Shown one piece after another: positions 1 through 7,301 of a DNA stretch of 16,028 bases (position 1 is the first letter of the stretch; every line of letters starts with the position of its first letter). The notes beneath the pieces were generated by a model, which worked only from the letters and a program-made list of their open reading frames with translations, did not search any database and had not been told where the DNA came from. The translations under genes and the position numbers were made by a program. Source of the DNA: an uncultured Collinsella sp. (GTDB lineage: Bacteria > Actinomycetota > Coriobacteriia > Coriobacteriales > Coriobacteriaceae); assembly GCA_902470915.1 (NCBI GenBank), contig CABRIB010000047.1:1-16028 (forward strand), read 5' to 3'.

Positions 1-816
1 ATTTGGGGCCGCGGCATGGTCAAGATCGTGCCGATTCTGCTGGGCGTTGTGGTGAGCTATGCCGTTGCGGCCGCGCTGGGCGAGGTCGACTTCTCTGGCG
101 TCGCAGCCGCCCCCTGGGTTGGCTTGCCCGTCGTGTGGGACAACACCGTGTTTGCGCTCTTTGGACCGCAGTTCGATAGCAGTCTTGCCACGACGGCCAT
201 TATCACCATCATGCCACTGGCCTTTGCGACCATGATTGAGCACATTGGAGATATTTCCGCCATTGGCTCTACCTGCGAACGCAATTACATTGCCGATCCC
301 GGTCTGCACCGTACCCTGCTCGGCGATGGCCTGGCGACTATCTTGGCATCGCTCTTTGGCGCCCCTGCCAATACGACGTATGGTGAGAACACCGGTGTGC
401 TTGCCCTGACGCGCGTGTTCGACCCGCGCGTGATTCGCATTGCCGCCTGCTGTGCCATTGTGCTTTCGTTCTGCCCCAAGTTTGCTGCGGTGATTGCCGC
501 CATGCCGGCGTGCGTTATCGGCGGTGTGTCGCTCGTGCTCTACGGCATGATCAGCGCCGTTGGTGTACGTAACCTCATCGAGAACCAGGTTGATTTCCAG
601 AACAACCGCAACGTGCTGGTGGCGGCTCTGGTGCTCGTGCTTTCGCTCGGCATTGCCTACAGTACCACCGGCGCCATTGTGCTGGAGCTGGGCGGCGTGA
701 CGATTTCGCTTTCGGGCCTTGCCGTGGGCTCGCTGGTGGGCATTGTGCTCAACGCCATCCTGCCCGGTAACGACTTTGAGTTCGATACTTCCGAGCTTGA
801 GGAGACTGCTGAATAG
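1..816 (+). CDS. uraA: Uracil permease, UraA-type NCS2 transporter (5' end outside window)
   Basis: The reading frame is open from the first base and ends at TAG 814-816, so this is the C-terminal 271 residues of a roughly 420-residue inner-membrane transporter. The NCS2/UraA family imports uracil by proton symport. The fragment shows EHIGD (visible residues 80-84, nt 238-252), where the Glu and His match the uracil/proton-binding pair of UraA. It also shows a GENTG motif (nt 382-396) in the family context APANTTYGEN, matching the second uracil-contacting Glu. Several hydrophobic helices follow, then an acidic cytosolic tail ending ETAE. The ATG at 16 lies inside a conserved helix and is not a start. 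A hairpin terminator follows within about 20 nt. The family is secure; uracil rather than xanthine rests on the UraA-like motifs. Confidence 0.9.
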   Translation: MWGRGMVKIVPILLGVVVSYAVAAALGEVDFSGVAAAPWVGLPVVWDNTVFALFGPQFDSSLATTAIITIMPLAFATMIEHIGDISAIGSTCERNYIADPGLHRTLLGDGLATILASLFGAPANTTYGENTGVLALTRVFDPRVIRIAACCAIVLSFCPKFAAVIAAMPACVIGGVSLVLYGMISAVGVRNLIENQVDFQNNRNVLVAALVLVLSLGIAYSTTGAIVLELGGVTISLSGLAVGSLVGIVLNAILPGNDFEFDTSELEETAE

Positions 817-836
817 CAGCTGCGTTCAGCCAAATT

Positions 837-878
837 AAAAATGGCGTCCATGCGTATGTACGCGTGGATGCCATTTTT
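837..878. terminator. Bidirectional terminator between convergent genes
   Basis: A 20-bp stem with two G-T wobbles (837-856 against 859-878) starts with five A and ends with five T, so each strand ends its hairpin with a U tract. It lies between the permease stop (816) and the convergent hydrolase, whose TAA stop overlaps the stem's last two bases. Confidence 0.85.
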
Positions 879-1542
879 AATGCGTCAGTATCCAGTGGAT
901 GCCGCGTGCCATGCGCAGGTCAGTTTGGGTAAAGTGATTGCCGGGGTTGAGCTCCAGCGTTGTTGGAATGTCACGCTCGATAAACAGCTCTTCCATCGCG
1001 CGCGTATCGTCGAGTACGTGCCGCATCATGCGGTTGGGCGTCTTGGTTTCCTTTTTGCCGAGTGACAGATAGACGGCGTCGGGCGTAGCTGTCATCGTGC
1101 GCTCGCGCGCGTAGTCGATAAAGCCGGGGAACCACAGCGACCCCGATGCACTCGCCGCGCGCTCAAAGACATCTGTTTGCCAAAGTGCCCACAGTGCAAA
1201 AAGGCCCGCCAACGAGTAGCCGGCAACGCCGCGCCAGGTGGGCGGTTGCGGGAGCGATGATTCGGCCTCTGGGATTATCTGCTTCAACAACTCGTCAAGA
1301 AAACCAGCGGCCTGTCCACCAAAGGGCTCGGCATCGCGCACGGTACCGTCGCATACCCAGGGGCTCAGCTCGCGATTCCAGTTGAGGCTGCCAATGCCGA
1401 CAAGCGTGAAGGGCGGGCAGTTGAGCTCTCGGCAGCGTTCATAAACCTCCGTGCCGTCGCCCATGACCACGGGAAGATAGATGACTGGTGCGCTTTCGGC
1501 ATACTGTGCATGAACGGTTATCTGCTTTTGATGCGCTTCCAT
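877..1542 (-). CDS. Alpha/beta hydrolase of the esterase (PF00756-like) family
   Basis: A 221-residue protein with the nucleophile elbow GYSLAG (residues 108-113, Ser110) and a late His in PGNHF (His203), as expected of the esterase-D/enterochelin-esterase-like fold. LGKKE (161-165) followed by TPNRMM is where these proteins place the strand before the acid residue; I cannot assign the acid with certainty. No signal peptide is seen, so it is probably cytosolic. The start is placed at ATG 1542, preceded by a GAGAGAAG purine run; an in-frame GTG at 1590 would add 16 residues that do not resemble the family and lacks a good ribosome site. The substrate is unknown: relatives cleave siderophore esters or acyl esters, but no siderophore genes are nearby. 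It converges on the uracil permease and is unlikely to share a transcript with the surface-protein gene, which has its own terminator. Confidence 0.8.
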   Translation of the reverse strand: MEAHQKQITVHAQYAESAPVIYLPVVMGDGTEVYERCRELNCPPFTLVGIGSLNWNRELSPWVCDGTVRDAEPFGGQAAGFLDELLKQIIPEAESSLPQPPTWRGVAGYSLAGLFALWALWQTDVFERAASASGSLWFPGFIDYARERTMTATPDAVYLSLGKKETKTPNRMMRHVLDDTRAMEELFIERDIPTTLELNPGNHFTQTDLRMARGIHWILTH

Positions 1543-1656
1543 GACGGGCTTCTCTCGGCGTTGTGATATCGACGGCCCCCATTGTCGCACGCCGGCTCAT
1601 GCAGGTTGGGCTAGACCAAAGACAATCTCGTGCATACCCTGCGGACGCATATGGAA

Positions 1657-1692
1657 AACGCCACCGCCGGAGGGGAGCTCGGCGGTGGCGTT
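1657..1692 (-). terminator. Rho-independent terminator of the first surface-protein gene
   Basis: A perfect 13-bp GC-rich stem (1657-1669 against 1680-1692) has a 10-nt loop. On the minus strand it runs into TTTTCC, about 60 nt beyond the stop of the surface-protein gene. Confidence 0.8.
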
Positions 1693-1749
1693 GTTAAACG
1701 GTGCTGGGACTCGGGGCCTTCGCGGGAGCTGCCATGTGCGCAGAGGCGT

Positions 1750-3540
1750 CTAAGAGCGCTTGCGGCTCGCCATGGTGCCTGCGGCGATAGCGGCTGTTCC
1801 CGCAAGGACGGTTGCCACGATGGCCGCACCCGAGGTGTCGCCGGTTGCCGCGAGCACGCCGGTAGTCTTGGCTTTCGTGATTGAAGCCGCAACGGCCTTG
1901 GTCGGCTTTGAGCCCTCAGGCTTGGGGTTCTGCTTGGACTCCGCGGGCTTGCTTTCTGCGGGCTTGGTCTCGTCGGGCTTGGGGTCTTCCGGCTTGGCTA
2001 CCTCGGGAGGTGCGATGACCATGCTCTTGGCGACAGCTTCGTTATAGGGGGAGTCGATCACAGCGTCGCCCGTGCCGATGGCTTGGCCTGCCTCGTAGAT
2101 GCCGTCACGGAGCTTGCGATAGTCAATGACCTTGCCGCCTTCGGGCGTCTGGATGGCGGCGTTCTCAATCTTGATGGTGCCGATTGTCTTGCCGTCAGCG
2201 CTCATGGCACGGGCAAAGATTGCCGCTGTATCTCCTTCGGCCGTTACCTTGCTGCGGATGATCGAGATGACTGCGGGTGTGACGCCCTCGCTGGTCTGGG
2301 CGATGATGCCGATGTTCTCGCCTTGGGGCTCGGGGCTCGTCTCACCATCTTGGTTTGCGCTGTAGGGGATGGGGCCGTCGCCGTTCTCGACATAGCGGGC
2401 TATGGCCTTGACAACGGAGTCGCTGATGTAGATGTGGCCACCCTCCTCGTTGGGTCGATCGTTTCTGGTGGAGAATGCAGCCGAAACCTCGCCTTCCGCA
2501 AACGCGTCCACGGTGGAGCCGTTCTTGACGACGATATCGTCTTGGTAGGTGAAGAGGGCAATGGCGTCACCGTATCTGCCTTTACTTGCGCGGACTGTCA
2601 CGTTTGCATGATCGAGTGTGATGCCCTTGTGGGCATAGACGCCATATTCAACACCGTTTGCGTTGAGGGAGGCGTTTGTGGCTGCGAGGCTGCCCTTGGC
2701 CTCGACGGCGGCGTCTTTCTCGGAGCTCGCCTTGACCTGGCTGCCGTCCGAGATATTGATGTTGCCGCCGCTCCAAATGGCCTCACCATCGGCTGAGCTT
2801 GCCTCGACTGTGCCGCCACCCTTGATGGTGAGGTTCTTGTCGGTTCCGATACCCTTGTCCTTGGTAGCCCTGGCGGTGACGGCCCCGCTGTCGTCAATCG
2901 TGATATTGCCGTTTGCCCTGATGCCATCCGATACGCCCGTGGCGTTGACGTTGCCCGAACCTTTGATAGCGAGATCGCCCTCGGCGTCGATGGCATCAAA
3001 CCCAGCGCTCGTGGCGTTGACGGATCCGGCTCCGTCGATGTTGATATTACCCGTGGAGAGGATAGCGTCCTCAGTAGATGTCACGCTGAGCGTGCTGCCC
3101 GCGTCGCCTTGGATATTGAGCTCGGCGTTCTCATTCTTGCCATGAGAAGCCTTGATGCCTTCGATCCAGTCGGCAGTGACGATGTTGTTTCCCGAGTAAT
3201 TCACGTTGAGCTTGCCTGCGGCCTGGATCTCGCCGCCGTTATAGTTGTTGAGCTTCAAGTCGTCGGCGCCGTCCCACGACCAGGTGCCGGTCTCGTCGCC
3301 CGCCGCAGTGCCGGCGTTGTATTTGGTTTCGCCGACCTTGACCCATTCCGCCGCGAGCGAGACGCTCGGCATGAGCAGCGAGCTCACCGTGAGCGCGCAC
3401 ACGGCGCCTACGACGATGCGGCGCGTCACGCGGCGCCAGCTGCCGTGCGCGAGTCCTATGCGACGGCGAACGTCGGGTTCGGCAACATGGGTTCCGGCGG
3501 TAGTGTCATTGCGTTTGGGGGTCGTGAACAAGGCTGCCAT
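1750..3540 (-). CDS. Cell-wall-anchored beta-helix surface protein, paralog A
   Basis: A 596-residue exported protein. A long basic N-region (about residues 1-41, with WRRVTRR) precedes a hydrophobic core (42-62) and a likely cleavage site after SLAA (64). WSWDGADD (87-94) opens the mature domain. Residues about 165-305 show six clear 23-24-residue coils (pattern N-I-x-I-x-G-x-G-x-V-x-A then D/G-x-I-x-A-x-G) and similar material runs to about 510, predicting a right-handed beta-helix like carbohydrate-binding (Cthe_2159-like) or adhesin domains. A Pro/Lys/Glu linker (511-548) leads to LAATG (563-567), a hydrophobic helix and RKRS. LAxTG is the signal recognised by class E sortases of high-GC Gram-positives. 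The start is the ATG at 3540 with GGGAG 7 nt upstream; the paralog shares it. No enzyme motif was seen; the ligand is unknown. It is the downstream copy of a tandem duplication. Confidence 0.85.
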   Translation of the reverse strand: MAALFTTPKRNDTTAGTHVAEPDVRRRIGLAHGSWRRVTRRIVVGAVCALTVSSLLMPSVSLAAEWVKVGETKYNAGTAAGDETGTWSWDGADDLKLNNYNGGEIQAAGKLNVNYSGNNIVTADWIEGIKASHGKNENAELNIQGDAGSTLSVTSTEDAILSTGNINIDGAGSVNATSAGFDAIDAEGDLAIKGSGNVNATGVSDGIRANGNITIDDSGAVTARATKDKGIGTDKNLTIKGGGTVEASSADGEAIWSGGNINISDGSQVKASSEKDAAVEAKGSLAATNASLNANGVEYGVYAHKGITLDHANVTVRASKGRYGDAIALFTYQDDIVVKNGSTVDAFAEGEVSAAFSTRNDRPNEEGGHIYISDSVVKAIARYVENGDGPIPYSANQDGETSPEPQGENIGIIAQTSEGVTPAVISIIRSKVTAEGDTAAIFARAMSADGKTIGTIKIENAAIQTPEGGKVIDYRKLRDGIYEAGQAIGTGDAVIDSPYNEAVAKSMVIAPPEVAKPEDPKPDETKPAESKPAESKQNPKPEGSKPTKAVAASITKAKTTGVLAATGDTSGAAIVATVLAGTAAIAAGTMASRKRS

Positions 3541-3645
3541 GGTTGCTCCCGTTCTCATAGGGCCTATACGGCTAGGTTCAGCGTATCTGCTGGATGTTGC
3601 CGGCGGTAGTGCCGTTTGGAGGGCAAAATGGCCAAAATGGGGGAG
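3541..3645 (-). promoter_or_regulatory. Conserved leader/promoter of surface-protein paralog A
   Basis: This stretch upstream of paralog A aligns with 5588-5692 upstream of paralog B at a constant offset of 2047 nt. A core of 23 identical bases (3599-3621, matching 5646-5668) begins GCCGGCGGTAGTGCC on the plus strand and is followed by two shared AAAA-containing blocks. On the minus strand the core holds CGGC-ACTACC-GCCG, a possible short hairpin. No known riboswitch was recognised. It may be a promoter with an operator or a transcribed leader; part of the similarity is simply recent duplication. Confidence 0.5.
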
Positions 3646-3685
3646 AAATAGGCCGCACGCCGGCGCAGGGACCGACGCTAAAAGA

Positions 3686-3718
3686 AAAGCGCGGGGCCGC
3701 ATGGCGACTCCGCGCTTT
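3686..3718 (-). terminator. Terminator copied with the duplication, upstream of paralog A
   Basis: The stem AAAGCGCGG / CCGCGCTTT (3686-3694 against 3710-3718) continues inward as GTCGC-CAT-GCGGC on the minus strand, then runs into TTTCTTTTAG. It aligns with the terminator behind the NCS2 permease (5731-5771). Here it sits about 95 nt beyond the stop of paralog B and can end that gene's transcript, so A must have its own promoter. Confidence 0.8.
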
Positions 3719-3744
3719 ATTGTTCAGCTTTTGCAGCCTTGCCC

Positions 3745-3789
3745 TTACGCTACGAAGAAGTAGACGGGGAAGGCAAGGGCTGCGATCCA
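3745..3789 (-). pseudogene. C-terminal remnant of the NCS2 purine permease
   Basis: Read on the minus strand this is WIAALAFPVYFFVA plus a stop. It is identical at 13 of 14 residues to the C-terminus of the intact permease (WIAALAFLVYFFVA, 5795-5839). DNA similarity continues beyond the stop through the terminator and leader of the next gene. Similarity to the permease ends at about 3790, where the sequence becomes the 3' flank of paralog B. It has no start or ribosome site and cannot be a functional gene. It marks the joint of a tandem duplication. Confidence 0.9.
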
Positions 3790-3811
3790 CCCGTCCTGTG
3801 CGAAAAAGTGT

Positions 3812-5587
3812 TTACGAGCGTTTGCGACTCGCCAGGGCGCCTGCGGCGATGGCGGCTGTTCCCGCAAGGGCGGCTGCCACGATGGCTGCGTTCGAGGTGT
3901 CGCCGGTTGCCGCGAGCTTGCCGACGGTCTTGGCTCCCTTGGCTGCAACTGCAACGGTCTTGGTTGTCTTCGTGCCCTCGGACTTGGAACCCTCTGGCTT
4001 GGTCTTGCCGTGCTTTTCCTCGGGCTTGGTCTCCTCGGGAGGCACGATGACCGTGCTCTTGGCGACTGCTTCGTTGTAGGGGGAGTCGATCACGGCGTCG
4101 CCCGTGCCGATGGTTTGACCCGCCTCGTAGACGATGCCGTCGCTGAGTTCTTCCTTGTTGCGATAGTCAATGACCTTGCCGCCTTCAGGCGTCTGGATGG
4201 TGGCTCCTTCGATTTCGATGGTGCCGATCGCCTTGCCGTCCGCGCTCATGGCAAGGGCGAAGATTGCCGCCGTGTCTCCCTCGGCCGTGACCCTGCTGCG
4301 GACGATCGAGATGGTCGCGGGCGTGATGCCCTCGCTGGTCTGCGCGAAGATGCCGATGTTCAGGCCCTCGGACTCAGGGATGATTTCGTCGTTTTGGTCT
4401 CCACTGTAGTGGTCGGGGTCGTCGCCGCCGGTCTCGGCATAGCGGACTATGGCCTTGACAACGGAGTCGCTGATGTAGATATGGCCACCCGCTTCGCCGG
4501 AGTAGAAATTACTGGTGGAGATTGCAACCGAGAACCTGCCTTCTGCGAGCGCATCCACAGTCGAGCCGTTCTTGATGACGATGTCGTCCTCATCGGTGAA
4601 GAGTGCGCTGACTTCCCCGCCATCTGAGCTTGCGCGGATCGTCACGGTCGCGCCATCGAGCGTGATGCCCTTGTAGACATAGATGCCATACCCAACGCCA
4701 CTTGCGTTGAGGGAAGCGTTCGTGACCGTGAGGCTGTTTTTACCGTCGATGGCGGCGTCTTCCTCGGAGCTTGCCTTGACCTGGCTGCCACCCGAGATCT
4801 CGATACTGCCGTCGACCCAAATCGCATTGTCCTCGATAGAGCTTGCCTCTACCTTGCCGCCGCCCTTTATGATGAGGTTCTCGTTAGCATCGATACCCTG
4901 ATCCTCGGTGGCCTTGGCGGTGACGATTCCGCTGTTGTCGATCGTGATGTTGCCGTCGGCCCTGATGCCATCCGAATCGCCCGTGGCGTTAACGTTTCCC
5001 GAGCCCTTGATGGTGACATCGCCCCCGGCATCGATGGCATCGTGCTCGGTGCTCGTGGCGTTGACAGTGCCAGCGCCGTCGATGTTGATGTTGCCGACGG
5101 AAGTGATGGCGTCACGAGAAGATGTCACGTTGAGCGTGCTGGACGCGTCGCCCTGAATATTAAGCTCGGCGTTCTCGTTCGCGCCATCCTTAACCTTGAT
5201 GCCGCGGCCGTCGTCGTTAGTGACAGTGTTGTTGCCCTCGTAGCTCACGTTGAGCTTGCCCGCTGCCTCGATCGCGCCGCCGTTATAGCCGTTGAGCTTC
5301 ATGTCATCGGCGCCATCCCATGACCAGGTACCGGCGGCGTCTCCCGTGGGGCCCGCGGCCGCTTCGTGGCGGACGCCGCCAACGTCCACCCACTCGGCTG
5401 CGAGCGAGATGCTCGGCATGAGCAGCGAGCTTACCGTAAGCGCGCATACGGCGCCTACAACGATGCGGCGCGTCACGCGGCGCCAGCTGCCGTGTGCGAG
5501 CAGCGTGCGACGGCGCAGGTCGGGCTCGACAAAATGGGCTCCAGAGGTTTTGTCATTGCGCTTGGGGGTCGTGAACAAGGCGGCCAT
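3812..5587 (-). CDS. Cell-wall-anchored beta-helix surface protein, paralog B
   Basis: A 591-residue paralog of the protein at 1750-3540, similar over its whole length. It shares a near-identical 64-residue signal region (including HGSWRRVTRRIVVGAVCAL), WSWDGADD, the 23-24-residue beta-helix coils, and LAATG (558-562) followed by a hydrophobic helix and RKRS. It is exported and probably linked to the wall by a class E-type sortase. The start is ATG 5587 with GGATGGGAG upstream. The Pro/Lys/Glu linker is shorter than in A and lacks A's repeated PAESK units, and the coil surfaces differ at charged positions. The gene follows the NCS2 permease but is separated from it by a strong terminator, so it is probably transcribed from its own conserved leader. 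The role is inferred as adhesion or glycan binding; nothing in the sequence fixes a ligand. Confidence 0.85.
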   Translation of the reverse strand: MAALFTTPKRNDKTSGAHFVEPDLRRRTLLAHGSWRRVTRRIVVGAVCALTVSSLLMPSISLAAEWVDVGGVRHEAAAGPTGDAAGTWSWDGADDMKLNGYNGGAIEAAGKLNVSYEGNNTVTNDDGRGIKVKDGANENAELNIQGDASSTLNVTSSRDAITSVGNINIDGAGTVNATSTEHDAIDAGGDVTIKGSGNVNATGDSDGIRADGNITIDNSGIVTAKATEDQGIDANENLIIKGGGKVEASSIEDNAIWVDGSIEISGGSQVKASSEEDAAIDGKNSLTVTNASLNASGVGYGIYVYKGITLDGATVTIRASSDGGEVSALFTDEDDIVIKNGSTVDALAEGRFSVAISTSNFYSGEAGGHIYISDSVVKAIVRYAETGGDDPDHYSGDQNDEIIPESEGLNIGIFAQTSEGITPATISIVRSRVTAEGDTAAIFALAMSADGKAIGTIEIEGATIQTPEGGKVIDYRNKEELSDGIVYEAGQTIGTGDAVIDSPYNEAVAKSTVIVPPEETKPEEKHGKTKPEGSKSEGTKTTKTVAVAAKGAKTVGKLAATGDTSNAAIVAAALAGTAAIAAGALASRKRS

Positions 5588-5692
5588 GGTTACTCCCATC
5601 CTCATAGGGCCTATGCGGTTATATCCAGCATATCTGCAGGATGTAGCCGGCGGTAGTGCCGTTTGGAGAGCAAAACGTCCAAAACTTGCGAA
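5588..5692 (-). promoter_or_regulatory. Conserved leader/promoter of surface-protein paralog B
   Basis: This is the counterpart of 3541-3645 and contains the same 23-base core (5646-5668). Divergence outside the core, for example GGATGTAG against GGATGTTG and the region between 5615 and 5640, is higher than inside it, which hints that the core is under constraint. Confidence 0.5.
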
Positions 5693-5730
5693 GCAATACA
5701 TCGCGTGTCCGTGTGGTGCCTGGCTTTAAA

Positions 5731-5771
5731 AGCAAAGCGCGGAGCCGCTCGATGCGACTCCGCGCTTTGCT
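5731..5771 (-). terminator. Rho-independent terminator of the NCS2 purine permease
   Basis: A perfect 14-bp stem (5731-5744 against 5758-5771, AGCAAAGCGCGGAG and its complement) has a 13-nt loop and is followed on the minus strand by TTTAAAG. It begins 24 nt beyond the permease stop. Confidence 0.85.
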
Positions 5772-5794
5772 GTTTGGTATTGCGAATCTTGCGC

Positions 5795-7108
5795 CTACGC
5801 TACAAAGAAGTAGACGAGGAAGGCGAGGGCTGCGATCCACATGAGCGGCTTGATCTTGGAGGCCTCGCCCTTAAAGAGCGCGACGACCACGTAGGCGATA
5901 AAGCCCAGACCAATGCCGGCAGAGATGGAGTAGGTGAAGGGCACGCCGGCGACAATCATGAACGCCGGGAAGCCCTGCGACACGTCGGACCAGTCGATCT
6001 CGGAGGCCTCGCTCATCATGAGGTAGCCGACGTAGACCAGAGCACCGCAGGTGGCGGCACTGGAAACGATGGTGACGATGGGGGAGAAGAACGCGGCGAG
6101 AATGAACAGCACGCCGGTGGTGACGGAGGTGAGGCCCGTGCGACCACCGTCGGCAGCGCCAGAGGTGGACTCGACGAAGGTAGTGATGGAGGAGACGCCC
6201 ATAAAGCCACCGGCAGCAGCGGCCACGGAGTCGACGACCAGGATGGGACGGATGTCCTCGACATTGCCGTCCTCGGTCAAGAACTCGCCCTGCTTGGCGA
6301 CGGCCATCGCGGTGCCCATGGTGTCGAAGAAGTCGCTCATGAGCAGCGAGAAGGCAACGACGAGCAGCATCGGGTCGGTCAGGACCTTCACGATGGCAAG
6401 GTTGCCGTCGGCAGTGCTGGCAAACGGGGCGCCGAAGGTCGAGAAGTCGAGCGGTGCGATGAGGCCCTCGGGCGCATGGGTGACGCCCAGCGGGATTCCG
6501 GCGATAACGGCGACGATGATGCCGATGAGCAGCGAGCCCGGCACGTTGCGGGAAGCCAGGGCAACCGTCACGACGATGGAGATGATGCCGACGATAAAGG
6601 TGGGGGAGGCGATGTCGCCCAGGCCGACGAGCGTACCGGCGCCAGCGGTGATGATGCCGGCGTCGCACAGGCCGATCATGGCGATAAACAGGCCCAGACC
6701 CACCGAGATGGCGTGGCGCAGGACCACGGGGATGGCGTCCATGATGGCCTCGCGCAGGCCGCAAAGGACGAGCAGCAAGATGACGACGCCCTCGAGGAAG
6801 ATAACGCTCATGGCCACGTGCCAGTCGCCGCCGCACATGGTGGTGGCGATGCCCGCGATCATGGCGTTGATGCCCAGGCCCGACGCGCAGGCGAGCGGGC
6901 GGTTTGCGAAGATGCCCATGCAGATGGTCATGATGCCGGCGCCCAGGCAGGTGGCGCAGGCGAGCGCTCCCGCATCGATGCCAGCGCCCGAGAGTACCGC
7001 GGGGTTGACGGCGATGATGTAGGCCATCGCCAGGAATGTTGTCAGTCCAGCGCGAAGTTCGGTCCCGATTGTGGACTTGCGCTCACTGACGTGAAATAGT
7101 TCGTCCAT
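5795..7108 (-). CDS. NCS2 family purine (guanine/hypoxanthine/adenine) permease, AzgA/PbuG type
   Basis: A 437-residue, strongly hydrophobic inner-membrane protein of the AzgA-like branch of NCS2, which imports purine bases by proton symport. Family landmarks are the N-terminal GTELRAGLTTFLAMAYIIAVNP (residues 15-36 region), PLACASGLGINA (71-82), the SDFFDTMGT signature (258-266) and TTFVESTSGAADGGRTGLT (about 309-327). ATG 7108 is chosen because AAGGAAAGGG lies just upstream and the protein then begins as in relatives; a longer frame to 7165 adds nonconserved sequence. It is a different branch from the uracil permease at the window start. No purine riboswitch was recognised in the leader, only a 6-bp hairpin at 7126-7146. 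Its last 14 codons were copied into the tandem duplication downstream. Which purine it carries cannot be told from sequence. Confidence 0.92.
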   Translation of the reverse strand: MDELFHVSERKSTIGTELRAGLTTFLAMAYIIAVNPAVLSGAGIDAGALACATCLGAGIMTICMGIFANRPLACASGLGINAMIAGIATTMCGGDWHVAMSVIFLEGVVILLLVLCGLREAIMDAIPVVLRHAISVGLGLFIAMIGLCDAGIITAGAGTLVGLGDIASPTFIVGIISIVVTVALASRNVPGSLLIGIIVAVIAGIPLGVTHAPEGLIAPLDFSTFGAPFASTADGNLAIVKVLTDPMLLVVAFSLLMSDFFDTMGTAMAVAKQGEFLTEDGNVEDIRPILVVDSVAAAAGGFMGVSSITTFVESTSGAADGGRTGLTSVTTGVLFILAAFFSPIVTIVSSAATCGALVYVGYLMMSEASEIDWSDVSQGFPAFMIVAGVPFTYSISAGIGLGFIAYVVVALFKGEASKIKPLMWIAALAFLVYFFVA

Positions 7109-7301
7109 GCATACCCTTTCCTTGTTCGGCCCCGAGTTTAGGCCGATTGACACGAACTCACCCACTATATCGCCTTTGTGAAGTTGGTGTTCCTCACATG
7201 TTGATGTTCGGCGGTTTGTAACGGACGGGCGGTATCTTTCGCATGAAATTGTGTAGGTACCGTATACTTAAGCGGTTACAACGACCCCTATGGAGGAACG
7301 T
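7109..7301. promoter_or_regulatory. Divergent promoter region, purine permease / deformylase-like gene
   Basis: This 193-nt divergent intergenic region holds a TATACT -10-like box (7263-7268) for the plus-strand gene, with only a weak -35 match near 7239-7244, and GGAGG (7292-7296) before the ATG at 7302. Toward the permease there is a TCGGCC/GGCCGA hairpin (7126-7146) in the leader. No riboswitch was recognised. Confidence 0.4.

Noticed and set aside
563..567. The empty entry in the findings list at 563-567
   Set aside because: It is a blank placeholder in which protein residue numbers were taken for window positions; the LAATG sorting signal is described in the entry at 1750-1860 and nothing is claimed at 563-567.
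2083..2796. Open frame on the plus strand opposite surface-protein paralog A, and a similar one at 4010-4627 opposite B
   Set aside because: They mirror the repetitive coding strand; the similarity between the two is explained by duplication of the real genes, not by a second conserved product.
3541..3702. N-terminal extension of surface-protein paralog A up to 3702, and of B up to 5701
   Set aside because: The shared translated stretch follows DNA similarity of the leader; the signal peptide and ribosome site support starts at 3540 and 5587.
5663..7099. A 478-codon open frame on the plus strand opposite the NCS2 permease
   Set aside because: It encodes a Gly/Asp/His/Glu-rich sequence with no plausible fold and lies wholly antisense to a well-conserved membrane protein; high GC makes such mirror frames common.
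7109..7289. Purine riboswitch before the NCS2 permease
   Set aside because: I looked for the three-stem purine aptamer with its conserved loop bases and found only a 6-bp hairpin (7126-7146).
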